Assembly (NCBI GenBank): GCA_012845835.1
Contig: JABAKD010000016.1
Coordinates: forward strand, 11,250,507-11,314,506
Length of the DNA: 64,000 bases
From: Undaria pinnatifida
Lineage: Eukaryota > Sar > Phaeophyceae > Laminariales > Alariaceae
Reading direction: 5' to 3'
Shown: positions 1-11,580 of the stretch, piece by piece
How the letters are laid out: every line of letters begins with the position of its first letter
Position numbering within the stretch: the first letter of the stretch is position 1
Translations under genes and position numbers: made by a program
The notes under the pieces: model-generated
What the model was told of the DNA's origin: nothing
Seen by the model: the letters and a program-made list of their open reading frames with translations, nothing else
Databases searched by the model: none

Positions 1-162
1 ACGTGAGTCCGTGGTTGAGTGAGGTGCAGAGGTACTCTGGTGTCGGTGCCAGTGGCACAAGCTTGGTAGTGAAAAGTGGGGGCAGTGTACCCTACCGTAG
101 CCTTTGTCAGAGGTAGCACTTAGCCGTCTGATGACGCGTGTTCCGATAAAATACAGTACTAG

Positions 163-285
163 CTGTACCTCTTTCTGGTTTTTGGTCATGGGGTAGCTGT
201 ACCCCTTTTTGGCCAAGCGGTGCTAGCGGTACCTACTTTTGTCCAAAGGGCGTTAGCTGTACCTCTTTTTTGGCCACATTATTTC
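163..285. repeat. Four imperfect 30-bp tandem units
   Basis: Each unit contains AGC(T/G)GTACC followed by a T tract and GGCCA or GTCC. Confidence 0.75.
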
Positions 286-574
286 TGGCTGACGGGGCAC
301 CTCAACTGATAGTCAATTAGACCAGTTAGACTAACAAACCACCCTATAAAATCGTGTTGGACTTCCGATTGCGTTAGCGATCGCTGACCTTGTTTGGTCG
401 CCAATGCGGCTGTTTTTATTGGCTCTGTACTTTTTTTAGGCGATGGGATTGTTCAACGGGATGCAAGTTCTTGTCTTGAAGAGTCAGTTTTTTTCATGAG
501 AGGTACAGACGTCCTGAAGCGAGGAAGCGCCTCAGGCAAAAACTAGGTGCACACACCCCTGTCGTGCTATTGGT

Positions 575-601
575 AGTAGTGTTAACAATGTTAACACTAC
601 T
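575..601. repeat. Perfect 13-bp palindrome with 1-bp centre
   Basis: AGTAGTGTTAACA and TGTTAACACTACT around a single A. It could be a dimeric protein-binding site or a hairpin. No gene lies next to it. Confidence 0.8.
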
Positions 602-734
602 GCTGGTACCGTGCGTCTGATTGCCGCTGTGTAGCCCTGTTGCTCTTGATTTGCCGCCCCTTGGCGCTTTCGACGCCAGGAGATTTATACTTTTTATCCG
701 TTCTGAGAATCGCGGCTGATATAGCAGAGTGGAG

Positions 735-852
735 GGGGGTGGGGTGGGGTGGAGTGGGGTGGTAGGTTAGGTGGGGTGTGTGGGGTGGTAGGTTAGGTGG
801 GGTGGGTGGGTGGATGGGTGGGTGTGTAGGGGGGGGGGGGGGGGGGGGGGGG
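735..852. repeat. GGGGTGG-rich tract ending in 24 consecutive G
   Basis: Purine/T-rich GGGGT and GGTTAGGTGGGG units lead into an uninterrupted G24 at 829-852. The length is probably approximate because assemblies miscount such tracts. Confidence 0.9.
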
Positions 853-1774
853 ATGCTAGCGGGCCGGGGGGGCTTGAAATACGTTTTTTGTTACTTCTTC
901 CCGTTTTGTTCTTCTTGTTGCTGTTTTTGTTGTTTTGCCTGTTGTCGAGAGATAAGACGGCGCGAGGGCCGACAGACTCAAGAGAAAGCATGCATATGAT
1001 ACATGGACGAAATAAAAAATAAAACTCTGGACGGCCAGTGACGGTAGTTTATTTTGTTGGGATTTTTTAGCTCATTTCTTTTTTTTTGTGAAAAATCTAC
1101 CAGGCCAAAGGCTAATTATTTCTGATCGTTTGATGGGAAAGGCTCGGAACTTTTTGACTGAGTGGCTGACTGTGATATACTAAAATTAATAGTTTGATGG
1201 AGGGATCGAATCGATAACACACGCGCGCGAGTGAAGGCAGCAGCGATGATATTTTAGCCCGCAGAGGGTCTGTTTGGTGGGCGACTTCGATTGGTCGCTG
1301 GGTTTGTATGAAAGAAGCATAACAACACCAGCCGCGGACGTCAAGTCGACGAACCTATGGTTTATTTCCGGATCGCCCGCTTTAAAAAGAGTCGGCTGGG
1401 GGGCGGTAATGACACAAGACGTTCGCTGCGAGATAGGGGTATGATAGGTAGCACAGTGTAACCAAGAATGGCTCTGATCGACGGGGCTTCCCAGCAGAAG
1501 AAACGCCCAAGATCAAAATAATTATATTTCTGAGTTACGATGTAGTTCGTTTCTCGCCTGGACCATGGGATGTTTTTTTCACCGGGTTATAGACCTCTTT
1601 TCGGGCCCGCACGCATAAAATGAAAATATGGGACCCGCTTGATTTTTTGCGATATTTTTAAGCGTAGACCTACCAGTACGTGAGCCCGCGGCACCGGTAC
1701 GGGTAGGGTCATGCTGCCTGTGGCGCCCGTCCCGCACGAGTGTTTATTCGCGTTTTGTTGTCGTTTTTTCGGGC

Positions 1775-2165
1775 ACCAATTTTTTTTTTGTCATCACCAA
1801 GAACCAGACGTGGCCGAGACGCCGTAATCGTCAATTTTCGTCGCCACTTTTTTTTTTCTCTCTGAAGTCTCGAAGGGGTTAAGTTAAGCGCACTTTTTTT
1901 TTTGGGGGGGGGGGAGAGCGCCCACCAATTTTATTTTATCATCACCAAGAATCAGCCGTGGCCGAGATGCCATAATCATCAATTTTGGTCGTCATTTTTT
2001 TTCTCTCTGAAGTCTCGAAGGGGTTAAGTTGATCGTACTTTTTTTTGGGGGGGGGGAGAGCGCTCACCAATTTTATTTTATCATCACCAAGAACCAGCCG
2101 TAGCCGAGATGCCGTAATCGTCAATTTTGCTCGCCATATTTTTTCGTTGAGCGCACTTTTTTTTT
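1775..2165. repeat. Three-copy tandem repeat, about 140-bp unit
   Basis: Units starting near 1775, 1922 and 2064 share ATCATCACCAAGAA.CAG.CGTGGCCGAGA.GCC.TAATC.TCAATTTT, and the first two also TCTCTCTGAAGTCTCGAAGG and GGGTTAAGTT. T/A tracts and a GGGGGGG run lie between units. Confidence 0.9.
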
Positions 2166-2424
2166 GTTTCTTCTGTTTTTTTTGGGAGAGCGCTCTATGA
2201 GCGCGGAGCCCCGGAAAAACACAGGGGAATTCCTCTCTATCGCGTGTAGAGTGCGTCACAGGACACGTATATTTTTGCGAAGTCGTTCGTTCGTCGCCGA
2301 CCGCGCGAAAGCCAGAGTCTTGGGGGGGAAAATCGATGAAAATCGACGAAAGGAAGGGAATGCTGGATTATCCTGCGGGCGCTTTAAAAGTCAAGGAAGC
2401 TGCCGGGGTCAGCGGGGGAAGGGG

Positions 2425-2480
2425 GGGGTGCTCAATTCATGCATGGCCGTAGTCGTATGACCATAGACCCTCGGGGGGGG
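2425..2480 (+). repeat. GCCGTAGTCGTATGACC repeat, short copy
   Basis: GCATGGCCGTAGTCGTATGA then CCATAGACCCTCG, followed by a poly-G tract in place of the rest of the element. Confidence 0.7.
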
Positions 2481-2589
2481 GGGGGAGACGTTTGTGAAGG
2501 CGGCCTGTTCAGAGGGCCTTTGGGGGTAAAGCCTCCCACGGGTCGGGATGTAAACCCTAACTGATGAGTGAAAAAACAAAAGTTGGTTT

Positions 2590-3610
2590 AATCGCTTGCT
2601 TTGGTTGGTCGATGAGTTTGATTGGTCGACGACTTTGATCGACTGCTGACTTTGATTGTTCGCTGGAGATGTTCGCTTGCTAAATCTGAAATGGATCGCT
2701 GACTTTGGTTGATGATTTTGATTGGTCGAGGACCGTGAATGGTCGCCGACTGTGATTGGCCGATGGCTGTGAATGGTCGCTAACTGTGATTGGTGGATGA
2801 CTGTGAATGGTCGCTGACTGTGATTGGTCGATGGTGTTATTTGGTCGACGATTTCGATTGACCGCTGACTTTGATCGCTGGCTTTGAGTGGCCGCTGATT
2901 TTATTCAGTCGTTAGCTTTGATTGGTCGATGAATTTGATTGGTACACCGACATTGACTAGTTGATGACATTAGGGTGTTTGCGATTTCAAGTTCGTTTGG
3001 GTTGAAAAAAAATGAAATGATTGCAATGAAAACAACGAATCATGTCATACTAAGCCAAGGCTAACTAACCCAAGAACCAATTAGGTTCGAAATTGAAAAC
3101 ATGGTACGAAGGAAAATTTGTTTTCTGGCCGAACTTTTCGCTGATTTTTCATGGGTTGGGATGGCCTTGGGTTGTAACGTTCGACGGTTCAACACTATTC
3201 TTGATACATTTTCCTACCCATCTCCTATCCAACCAACGTTAGTATTTCGCAAACACGCTAGCGTTCTGCGACGTTACCTATTTATCTTTGGCCTGGTCGC
3301 TGACTGACTGGTCGATGGCGTTGATTGATCACTGGCGTCGTTTGGTGGATCCGACTTTGATTGGTCGATGGTTTTGATTGGGTGCTCTGGTTTTTGATCG
3401 GACAATAAGGTTGGTCAGTGGCTGAGTTCGATGGGACGATGACTTTCGACTTTGGTTGATCTCTGATTTCGATTCGTCACTGACTCTGAACCATGCACGC
3501 ACTGTTGTGCTGACTGCGCCAAACGAATCAAGACGACACCAGCGTGTACACGGCTCAGATTGGTCGCTGCGTTCGATTGGTCGCTAACTTTGATTGGTCG
3601 ACATTGTTCA
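2590..3610. repeat. GATTGGTCG satellite, interrupted by a TA element
   Basis: Units of about 15-30 bp, TTTGATTGGTCGATGA/CTGACTTTGATTGGTCG, from 2590 to 2960 and from 3290 to 3610, separated by the TA-flanked element at 2971-3260. Confidence 0.85.
2971..3260. mobile_element. TA-flanked TIR element (MITE), copy 1
   Basis: Starts TA-GGGTGTTTGCGATTTC and ends TTTCGCAAACACGC-TA, giving inverted termini of about 14 bp bounded by TA dinucleotides, the target of Tc1/mariner-type transposases. The interior shares CATACTAAGCCAAGGCTAAC, CATGGTACGAAGGAAAA, GGCCTTGGGTTGTAACG and CGTTCGACGGTT with the copy at 5713. No long ORF. Confidence 0.65.
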
Positions 3611-4934
3611 GTCGGGGAGACCATGTCCAGTCGACGGGCTTTTATTGGTTGCTGAATTTTTGTTTATGCGCCGCGACGTGCCTGCAGCTGCGTGCCTTCA
3701 ACGACGAAAGAAGTTTTTTTCAAAACGCGCCGTGCCACAAATGCGCGAAGCCACAGACCGTGGCCATGGTGATGGCCGTAGTAATGCACGACATATGATG
3801 CATGAACCACTAGTCCTTGCCCAGTGGGCGCACGAACCAACGACGATGAGAGCTATCTCCACAAACGAAATAGCTCTTGCTACAAGGAGGGTGAGTGGAC
3901 AACGTTTTGCCCTCAAGGCCCAAAGTGGCGACAAAGGTCTAAAATGAAAAAAAAACCAGAGGGGTGGGTTGAGGTCTTCCGAGGCACGACATGGCGCCGA
4001 CAAGGTGCTCCGTACATATTACAAGGCGGGCGCAGAAGAAGCTACGAAAAATCGGACAGATCACGATCTACGAAGTACATGATCTAGATTCTATATCTGT
4101 CGTCGTGGTATGTTATGCAGTATCTGTCGCAGTACAGACCAAACCCGGGAAACGTGTCCTAGATAATTCAGACGATACAGATGATACGGCAGCATAATCT
4201 ATAGACCATGCAGATCACATGATGAACCAGGGATATGTCTGCCGTGAGAGACGGATCGCGAAAAGGGATCTGATCTGCCCCATGCGTTAAAGGCACGGGC
4301 AGCTGTCACCGGTGTAAATGCGTCTCTTGCCGACATGGTGTCTCTACCATCAACGGCAAGCGGCTCCTTTCGTCGAGGGTCAAGCGGCTCTTTTCCTCGA
4401 GGGTCAAGCGGCTCCGTTCATCGACGGAGACCAGATCACGATCTGAACCATCTGTGCAATCTGCATCTATCTGAGGCTCATCGACGGCCACGTCACGGGC
4501 TAAATCATCTGCGTAAAGTTCGTCCACGGCAGACCGCCGGTCAAGCGGCTCTCATCTGCGCAATAGGCATCTGCGGGTGGTTCATCGCCAGCCAAGCGGC
4601 CACCGCCGGCCAAGCGACCGCGTTTAACCGCGCAGCACACGGAACAACAACTCCCAAAAAAAGTCCACACAATGGAAACATCACGATCTAGGTAATCTAG
4701 ATCCTAAACGATCACGACATAGATCGTCTAGGTCCTACATGTGCGTTCTTAGATGCTGTGCAGGATCTGCATCGTACAAACACAATCTAGGAGACATGTG
4801 CTAAACTATGCAAATCATACGGCTCCCACTCGGCAACGTGATGTAGACCACGCAGATCATATAGACCAGGGATACCTGCCGTGAAAGATCTAGAGGTACA
4901 CATCTGATCTGCCCGATGCGCGTGCAATTAATTT
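3611..4934. other. No gene recognised
   Basis: Short overlapping frames on both strands without conserved content. 4360-4520 has GGGTCAAGCGGCTC repeats; GATCTAGATC-type words recur from 4080 to 4880 and again at 5590-5660. Confidence 0.4.
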
Positions 4935-5144
4935 AGGGCTTTTCACGGGTCGGTTCAATTCTCGCGGGTCGGATCAGAAGAGGGTGACTTGAATCATCCC
5001 GTGGTATGTTGATAACCTCGTGACCCGTCCCGACCCGGCCCATGAGATTTCGATTATTTCTTGACCGACCCGACTCAACCCGCGAGTTTTTGAAAAGACT
5101 CCTGACCCCACCCATGGATCGGATCAAGACCCATGAAAAGCCCT
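4935..5144. repeat. GACCC minisatellite element with terminal inverted repeats, copy 1
   Basis: Begins AGGGCTTTTCACGGGTC and ends GACCCATGAAAAGCCCT, 17-bp inverted termini with one mismatch. The interior has degenerate units of CTCGCGGGTC and GACCCG. Three relatives are in the window. Confidence 0.75.
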
Positions 5145-5712
5145 GAATATTTATACCACGAGCCCGTGTGTGATACACAGCAGGAGCTACTACAAAAACA
5201 ACGCCAATATATATAAATACTACCCCGCCGATCCCAGACGAGCTAGAGCGTCGGAAGCTTGCGTACGATCCTGTGCAGCGTGTGTTTTTTTCTCTTGCTC
5301 TTCTTCGGACAGTCCACCAGCACCACTGTGTCTCCTATCTGAAAAACGCCGGATAAGATACGATAACCCACATAGACAAAACGCGGGGAAGGACGTCAAC
5401 AGGAGAAGGTGACCCACATCGCACAGATCAGATCCCTATTAATTTCTAATGATCTGTGTCTTTCAGGGCAGACAGATCCCAGGTGTATATGATCTGCACG
5501 GTCTATAGATCATGTTGCCGGGTGAGACCCGGATGATCTAAATGATCTATAGCGCAAGTTTCCTGCGTTGGATCTGTACTGCACAGATCCCGGACAACAT
5601 ATCATACCATAACGACAGATATACGATCTAGATCATCTAGATGATCTAGGTCAGGATCTGTCCGACGTGTGTGAGGTTACCGGTACTGTACGTTGGCGAA
5701 GGCATTCCTCAC

Positions 5713-6257
5713 TAGGGTGTTTTGCGATTTCCAACCTCTGTTGGATTGGAAAAAAAGTGAAAAAGAAGTATTGAAACCAACGACTGCCATACAACCCAAG
5801 GCCAACCAACCCACGAGAAAAAAAAAAATCAGAAAACAAAATAAAAAATGGTACGTAAGAAAACGTAATTCTCAGCCACTTGCTTGGACGATGTGTTGGG
5901 TTGGGTTCGCCTTGGATTGTGACGAGTCGTTCTACGGCAGCCCCCCCCAACTTTTCTTTAACGAAATCGCCGGTTTTGACACCACCCCCCGGGGGTATAT
6001 CCTGAAATGTGGCGCCCCTTGCCATCCCGACGTCATCGTTCCACAGTCCTTTGCAAACAAGACAATATATAAAGATACTGTTTTCATGGCATCCTTCCTC
6101 GTGTCGAGCAGTCACGAGACGTGCGCTAAACCAAATCGCTGGTTTTACGGGGGGCCATCGCAGAATCTGTCTGACGTTCGACGGTTTCCATACCATTACG
6201 ATGCGCTCTCGTATCCAATTTCTACCCAACCAAAGTTGGTACATCGCAAACACCCTA
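5713..6257. mobile_element. TA-flanked TIR element (MITE), copy 2, longer
   Basis: TA-GGGTGTTTTGCGATTTCC at the left and GTACATCGCAAACACCC-TA at the right. Inside the termini, GGTTGGGT-like bases extend the pairing. Compared with the 2971 copy, an extra stretch of about 200 bp sits at 5940-6140. The 190-aa open frame across it is not supported as a gene. Confidence 0.7.
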
Positions 6258-6455
6258 TCAGGTAGCTGATAGTATCTAGGGCTTTGAGTTGGGGGCGCTG
6301 GTTTTAGGGGGAGCTATCGTAGAATCGGTCTGACGTTCGACGGTTTCCATACCATTACGATACGTTTTCGTATCCAATTCCTACCCAACCAAACTTGGTG
6401 CATCGCAAACACCCTATCAGGTACCTGGTAGTATCTAGAGCTTTGAGTTGGGTAA
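6137..6455. repeat. Tandem duplication (159 bp x 2) of the right end of the TA element
   Basis: Unit 1 (6137-6295) and unit 2 (6296-6455) both run CGCTGGTTTTA...GTCTGACGTTCGACGG...CGTATCCAATT...CATCGCAAACACCCTATCAG...TAGTATCTAG...GCTTTGAGTTGGG. The second copy of the terminus therefore lacks its own left end. Confidence 0.85.
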
Positions 6456-6754
6456 ACTTGGCGGCTACAGCAAATAATGCTACAGTAAACCCGTGGGGAC
6501 TTCAGAGGGGAAAAATAACAAATATATATATATATAAAGATTACGGCGTCGATCACACAGTGCAACGCGAGCTGGTTGCCTTCTTAGGGGTTGTTTCACG
6601 TTCCGAATTACAATCCAAAGGGGCTTTATGACACGCGCGCAACACGACACTATCCATGCTGCTGCGAGCTGACACTATTGTAGCCCGTTCATAAGGCCGC
6701 ACATCTTGATTGCTTCGATCGAGTTTTTCGGCCCCCAATAGGGTTTTCATAGCT

Positions 6755-6979
6755 AGGCTTGTCACGGGTCATGACCCGACCCGCGGATCATGTCCGGAGG
6801 TTATCAAAATTTCGCGGGTCGAGTGGGGTCGGGCCAGGAGGTGTTTGAAATATCACGGGACGGGTCGGGTCGGGCCGGGTCGGGCCGGGTCGGGCCGGGT
6901 CGGGTCGGGTCAGGACGTTATCGAATCTCGCGGGTCGGGACGGGTTGCCCTGACTCGACCTGACCCGTGAAAGACCCTG
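6755..6979. repeat. GACCC minisatellite element, copy 2
   Basis: Imperfect termini AGGCTTGTCACGGGTCATG and GACCCGTGAAAGACCCT bracket a GGGTCGGGTCGGGCC array with CTCGCGGGTCG punctuation. Confidence 0.7.
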
Positions 6980-7569
6980 CTTAATAGTTGGGTGCCGAAA
7001 TAAGAGAACCAGCTGGATTTAGAGTTTCTCTTGAGATAAAAACACATGGCGCCACAAACGCACCAGTCACAAAACACGCAAAACTCCTCAAATTTCCGCG
7101 ACCTATAAAATTATAGTCAATTTCAGACTAGTCCGCGACCTATAGTCAACCAATTGCCCTAGACCATTGTTTTTGGGTCTACAGTAGCAAGAACGGCAAT
7201 ATGAAGGGGCCTTTAGTAAAGCAAGAACAGTAATATCTAGGGCCCTATAGTCTACCAAGAATAGGGGTGTCTAGAGCTTAAGTCTAAAAAAACAATGGCA
7301 CTAGACTATAGTTTAGCAAAAACCTAAGATCAACATAGGGCTGGTATTACTGAAGCAATTTCTAGACCACTATTTTTTCGAGCATACGTTTCAAGAACTC
7401 ACTTTTTGGGCACAGACCACTAATACTTCAATTCAATAGGTACCTGGTAGATTACTAGAGGTGAATTTTATTCGCAGCAGGATCGTAAAAGCGGAAAACA
7501 CTAGAACGAGTACCAGGTATACACCGCTTCTGATGCGCGACTTTAGGGAGATCGATCGAAGAGACTCAC
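6980..7569. other. No gene recognised (downstream of uS17 exon 3)
   Basis: AT-rich, with repeated CTATAGTC and TCTAGA words. The 3' part of uS17 was sought on the minus strand and not found. Confidence 0.4.
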
Positions 7570-9956
7570 GCCACAGCTGTTCTCCTCATCGTGCGCCATG
7601 ATCTTGCTGTATCGAATGGTTTTCCTGCCAAGCCCCTTGACGAAATACCAGTACGGGACAGCCACCTGCGCACACACAGGAGCACCGAAGCGGCCAAGTT
7701 CAGGGCGGGCGAAAGATGTCCGAATGATCAATTCTCGATACAGTTACATGTACGTTTTCTGAAGCGACGAGCCGAGGGTAGTGCTAAGGCTGGCTGGCTG
7801 GAGGAGGGGTGGAGGGCGGGGGGGGTACTGGTCAGTTTTCGAACGCCTCCATCCAATCAATCGCCACCGAAGAGAAGAACAAAATTCAACAGTTCCTGAA
7901 ACATCGCAAATGAAGGCAATTTCAACAGTCACCACGCACCTAATTTAACTTTAGCTCACAACGATCCATAATCCAAAGGCGACACAATCAATACGTACAC
8001 CAAGGTGACGGTTGCGTTACACAACCAGTACGTGTGCAAGGTAACGGATGCGTCACAGAGTCAGAACGTACGTAAGGCCACAGGTGTGTCGTACAATCAG
8101 TACGTACGTAAGTTCACGGGGTGTGTCACCTTGATGGTCTTGTCCATTTTGTCGGAAATAACCTTGCCACAGAATTTCTGAACCTTCTTCGGCTTCTCGA
8201 GCACCAGCGGCTGGCGGGAAGGACAGGGGGACGCGGGCGTAGCAAGGAAAAAATGGAAAGGTTACGCAATCGACACCCGCACGTCAAGGACACAGGACCA
8301 ACAAGGAGGCAAGGGGGGGCGGAGGTGGACTAGTCTGCGTTTGCAACGCAACGTCTTCCGAGGAAGGTACAGAGTTGACAGTCTCTACGAGAATCACGCA
8401 GCATGCTTATCGTCAAGGTTGCGGAGCATGGCAATTTGTGGGTCATGGGATAAAGGCGGGAGACAGGAGTAAGGCGTGGGTGGTCGATCCCGTGTATTCC
8501 TCATACACTCGTACAACACGAGGTACTTTGATACTCAACCAACCACTATTTATGCGTAGGGAGTTCCTCTCCGCGCGGGCAACGCGCATGTCTCGCGGCA
8601 TACCTATTGCATCTGAGCGCATCGCGCCCAGCATGCCTCCAAATGACTCGACACTACGACTTACCACTGTATGAGTAGAAGGAACGGCTTGCGCAGTTTG
8701 CGAGTTTTATGAGCACGACACCAACGGGCGGCGTTCGAACGCTGTCATCGCGTGTTGCTCGGAAGCTAGAATCGTACGCATTATTGACCGCGTTAAAGAC
8801 CTCAACGTTTTCGCTCCCGCGCCTCCGTCAGATTCGATAAACTCCTGTGTGAACCGCCCACGCTTACGGCAAGCGCAGCAAGCAACAGGCCGGACGCCCT
8901 GCTTTAAGGCAAGCAGCGTGTGAGCTGTATCGACCCCCTTCCACTTCCACAACACCTAACATGCCTGATACCACGGTGTACCATCTACTGGCAACCCAAA
9001 TGGTGCTTGTACGAGAGATGTTGGCTGTGAATCGTGGCTCGGTACGAACCTATTGATATTGATATTAATAGGATGTGTTATACTGCGAAACACACGTATC
9101 AACCCTAAGGAAACGGGAGGCAACTTTCACCTATGCCGGCCTGTATGATCACTCCTCTGGTAGGTGAGGCTTACCCTTGGCTATGACATCGCGAGCACTT
9201 TTGCTGCTGCCCTACGAAAACCGGTATGCAATACGCGTCCGATGAGAGCATGCGGTCCGACGCGTGCTGAGTTCTGAGGTCTACCAAGCGTTCTGAAGCT
9301 TCGTAAGCTTCGTGCTTGGTCTGCTCACCCTGCCACCTGCTTGTTGCCAACGCTGTTGACGTGTGCGGTGTAATACTCTCACGCACTCCGAGGGCTACTT
9401 CGTATGCTCCTGCGCTGCTCTAACCCAAAAATAGGTCGGTGCTTCACTGCTGTCGACTGCCTGATACGCAAGGTGTTTGCGGTGCAGATTGCACACAGCA
9501 CTGCCGTGCACTGGACTGCAGCACACTGCACTGCTGCACTGCTGACTGCTCCGAACTGCACAGCGGCACTGCCGACTGCTGCACGCTGAACATGCACTAC
9601 GTACCGGTACGGATTTGATGAGACACGAAATAACTCACCTCATCTTCGTCGTCTACCCAAATACCTTCCCCAGTTTTCGGGTCCCGGCCGCCCCACTCGC
9701 CATCCGCACCCCCTTCCCCGCCACCTCCCTCTTGCGGGGCATCACCGCCAACCGTCGACGCGTTGGCATTGGCGCTAGCCGAGGACATGTTCCGCCATTG
9801 ACACATCGTAGACCCAACGAGATCGAAGGCAAGAGGAGCTACGCCATGGCAAGGAGCCCCCAAGATCAAGTTCGAGGGTCTAGCAGCAACGGTCGCTGGA
9901 AACCTACCCGATGCTACTGCTCTGGGAGCAAACGTCTTCCAGACCGTTCGCAACAT
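7570..9956 (-). CDS. Mitochondrial small-subunit ribosomal protein uS17 (exons 1-3; C-terminal exon not found)
   Basis: Exons in gene order: 9956-9639 (106 codons, ATG start), 8210-8130 (27 codons) and 7665-7570 (32 codons). All junctions are phase 0 with clean GT-AG sites; the exon 2 acceptor follows a strong pyrimidine tract. Exons 2 and 3 read GKVISDKMDKTIKV and KTIRYSKIMAHDEENSC, the core of bacterial-type uS17 (S17), an OB-fold protein that binds 16S-type rRNA early in small-subunit assembly. Residues 1-60 are Arg/Ala-rich with few acidic residues, like a mitochondrial presequence (begins MLRTVWKTFAPRAVASGR). A Gly/Glu/Asp-rich linker (about 61-106) separates it from the core. The usual C-terminal strand (GD.V.I...RPLSK) is missing. 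Exon 3 ends in a good GTGAGT donor and no continuation was recognised down to position 1, so the last exon is probably outside the window or unrecognised. A chloroplast destination is less likely from the leader but not excluded. Confidence 0.82.
8211..9638 (-). other. Intron 1 of the uS17 gene
   Basis: GTGAGT donor at 9638 and a pyrimidine-rich CCAG acceptor at 8211. It contains a GCACTGC-rich patch (9480-9590). The small open frames inside it were not supported. Confidence 0.75.
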
Positions 9957-10987
9957 CGCTATCCTTGAGCTCGAAAGGAGGTGTTGGTTGGCGCAGCGCG
10001 CTGCATGGTATTTGATATTGGCAGGAGTTCAACATTTTGGAAAGGCTTTCTTATGTAGGGTTTACTACTCGTTGCCCTCTTTCACGCAGGCCCACGGCTC
10101 GAACCCCACTGCTCGCTGCCGTCCATCTTCAAGAGCGAAGCAGCAACGCAACACGGTTGCGTGAAATACTTCATACTTATGAGCCGAATTATGGCTCGCG
10201 CACTCACGCTCGCCATCATCAGCGCCGCGGCGCGAGAGGTGACTCATAAATCGTAGCAATAGTTCATGAAATACGCCACCAGAAACGGCTCATGTTCTTC
10301 GCAAAAGCAGCACGGCGTTGAGTGGACTTCCCAGGGCTTGAGTGTCACAAGTAGGACATAGGGCATACATTCGCAGTTGTGAGTTGTGAGAACAGCGGGC
10401 ATGCCGACTGCCGTACGGTGTACTTGCTGCCGTCTCGGTTTTGTCCCGCTTGATGCAGTACGACTACTGCAGTAGACGCTCTTGTCTTTGTATATGGTAC
10501 CAGGTAGGTTAGGCGGGTGCTTGTGTGCGTGTCGCTTCTTGTGATCATCTTCCGCAGGTCGGCATGCGCGCACCTTCAACGGCCTCCCTTTCAACTCCTC
10601 GCAAAGATGTCCTTTGGGGGTCATGATGACAGCGGAATCGATAGGTTGATGTGTTGGCAGCCTTCAAGACTGTTGTATTATTAATCGACTCACAGCAGTA
10701 GTAAAAAGTGTGGGTGGATGACTTCGAACGGCACATGCGTCGATATTGGACTACGAGTACGAGTGCAGGCTAGTCCATGAATGACACAAGCACTGCCGTG
10801 ACGTAGTCTCCACGACCTTTGCTTCTTTGCTACAGCAGTGGTCGCGGTTGCCGTACTCCCGTAATCATAGCCTGCTGACCTCGCCTACTGAAGTGGCCTA
10901 GCTCTCGTAATCCGTAGCTCAACACTCGCTCCTTCTTGGATACTTGGTACTCATATAGACTATATAGACTATGTTTTATTCACACAC

Positions 10988-11290
10988 ATGTACTTTCCAG
11001 CTTCTGGACAAGCCGTGGTCACAGGTGTCGTCCCTTCTCCCCGCCGGTTCTTGCCTTCACTTTTTATCGCGCATTGGGTTCAGCAATCCCACTGCTCGTC
11101 GATTTTTCATGGAGTGTTGCTAACTCACGCTCTCGCGCTTTCCGCAAGTCAATTTGTGCACAAGAAAAAGTCCCCACCAATTTATACGAGTATGCACTCG
11201 GGGGGATCCGAACTCACGAAACTGACCTATGCCAGACTCGAGGATAACATGAACGCCACCGGGGCGACCAGCCGACCGTATACTTCGGCC
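10988..11290 (-). mobile_element. Dispersed repeat, candidate tRNA-derived SINE, copy 1
   Basis: About 300 bp, nearly 90% identical by eye to 29548-29856 in the opposite orientation. Read on the minus strand, the head contains CTGGCATAGGTCAG (A-box-like) and GTGAGTTCGGATCCCCC (B-box-like), as in a tRNA-derived head. The body runs GTATAAATT...TTCTTGTGCACAAATTGAC...GTTAGCAACACTC...CACAGGTGTCGTCCC. The frames across it (for example MHSGGSELTKLTY) are translated repeat, not genes. Confidence 0.65.
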
Positions 11291-11580
11291 CGGCGCTAGA
11301 GGGATTGTTTGATGTTTGCCTCCTCCCGACGCTACCCTTCCCCCGGTTTCTTCCTTGCGTTTGTGATGTCTAACCTTTCCGAAAGCCGATCGCTTCGTCT
11401 CGATGTCACGCTCGACGCGTTTCCCTCGCGTTGCATTGTCGACGCTATGCTAACCGTATGTTACATATACGAGGTACCAGTAGCGTCTCCCAACACGCGC
11501 ATCCTGTCCTCGATAAGAAAAAACAACATGGACGATATTTCCGAGCGAGATTCTACCCTGCGGTCAGCAGCAGTACTACC

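Larger units (their letters stand above)
1..1774. other. Left end: no gene recognised
   Basis: Apart from the 30-bp tandem units, the palindrome and the G tract nothing was identified. The missing C-terminal exon of uS17 was looked for here and not found. Confidence 0.4.

Noticed and set aside
5651-6265. 190- and 200-codon frames on opposite strands
   Set aside because: They span a TA-flanked TIR element and its duplicated end; no protein family resemblance, and the related element at 2971 keeps neither frame.
10936-11299. Frames reading YEYALGGIRTHETDL and MHSGGSELTKLTY
   Set aside because: Both lie in the dispersed SINE-like repeat, and the copy at 29.5 kb gives the same peptides on the other strand.
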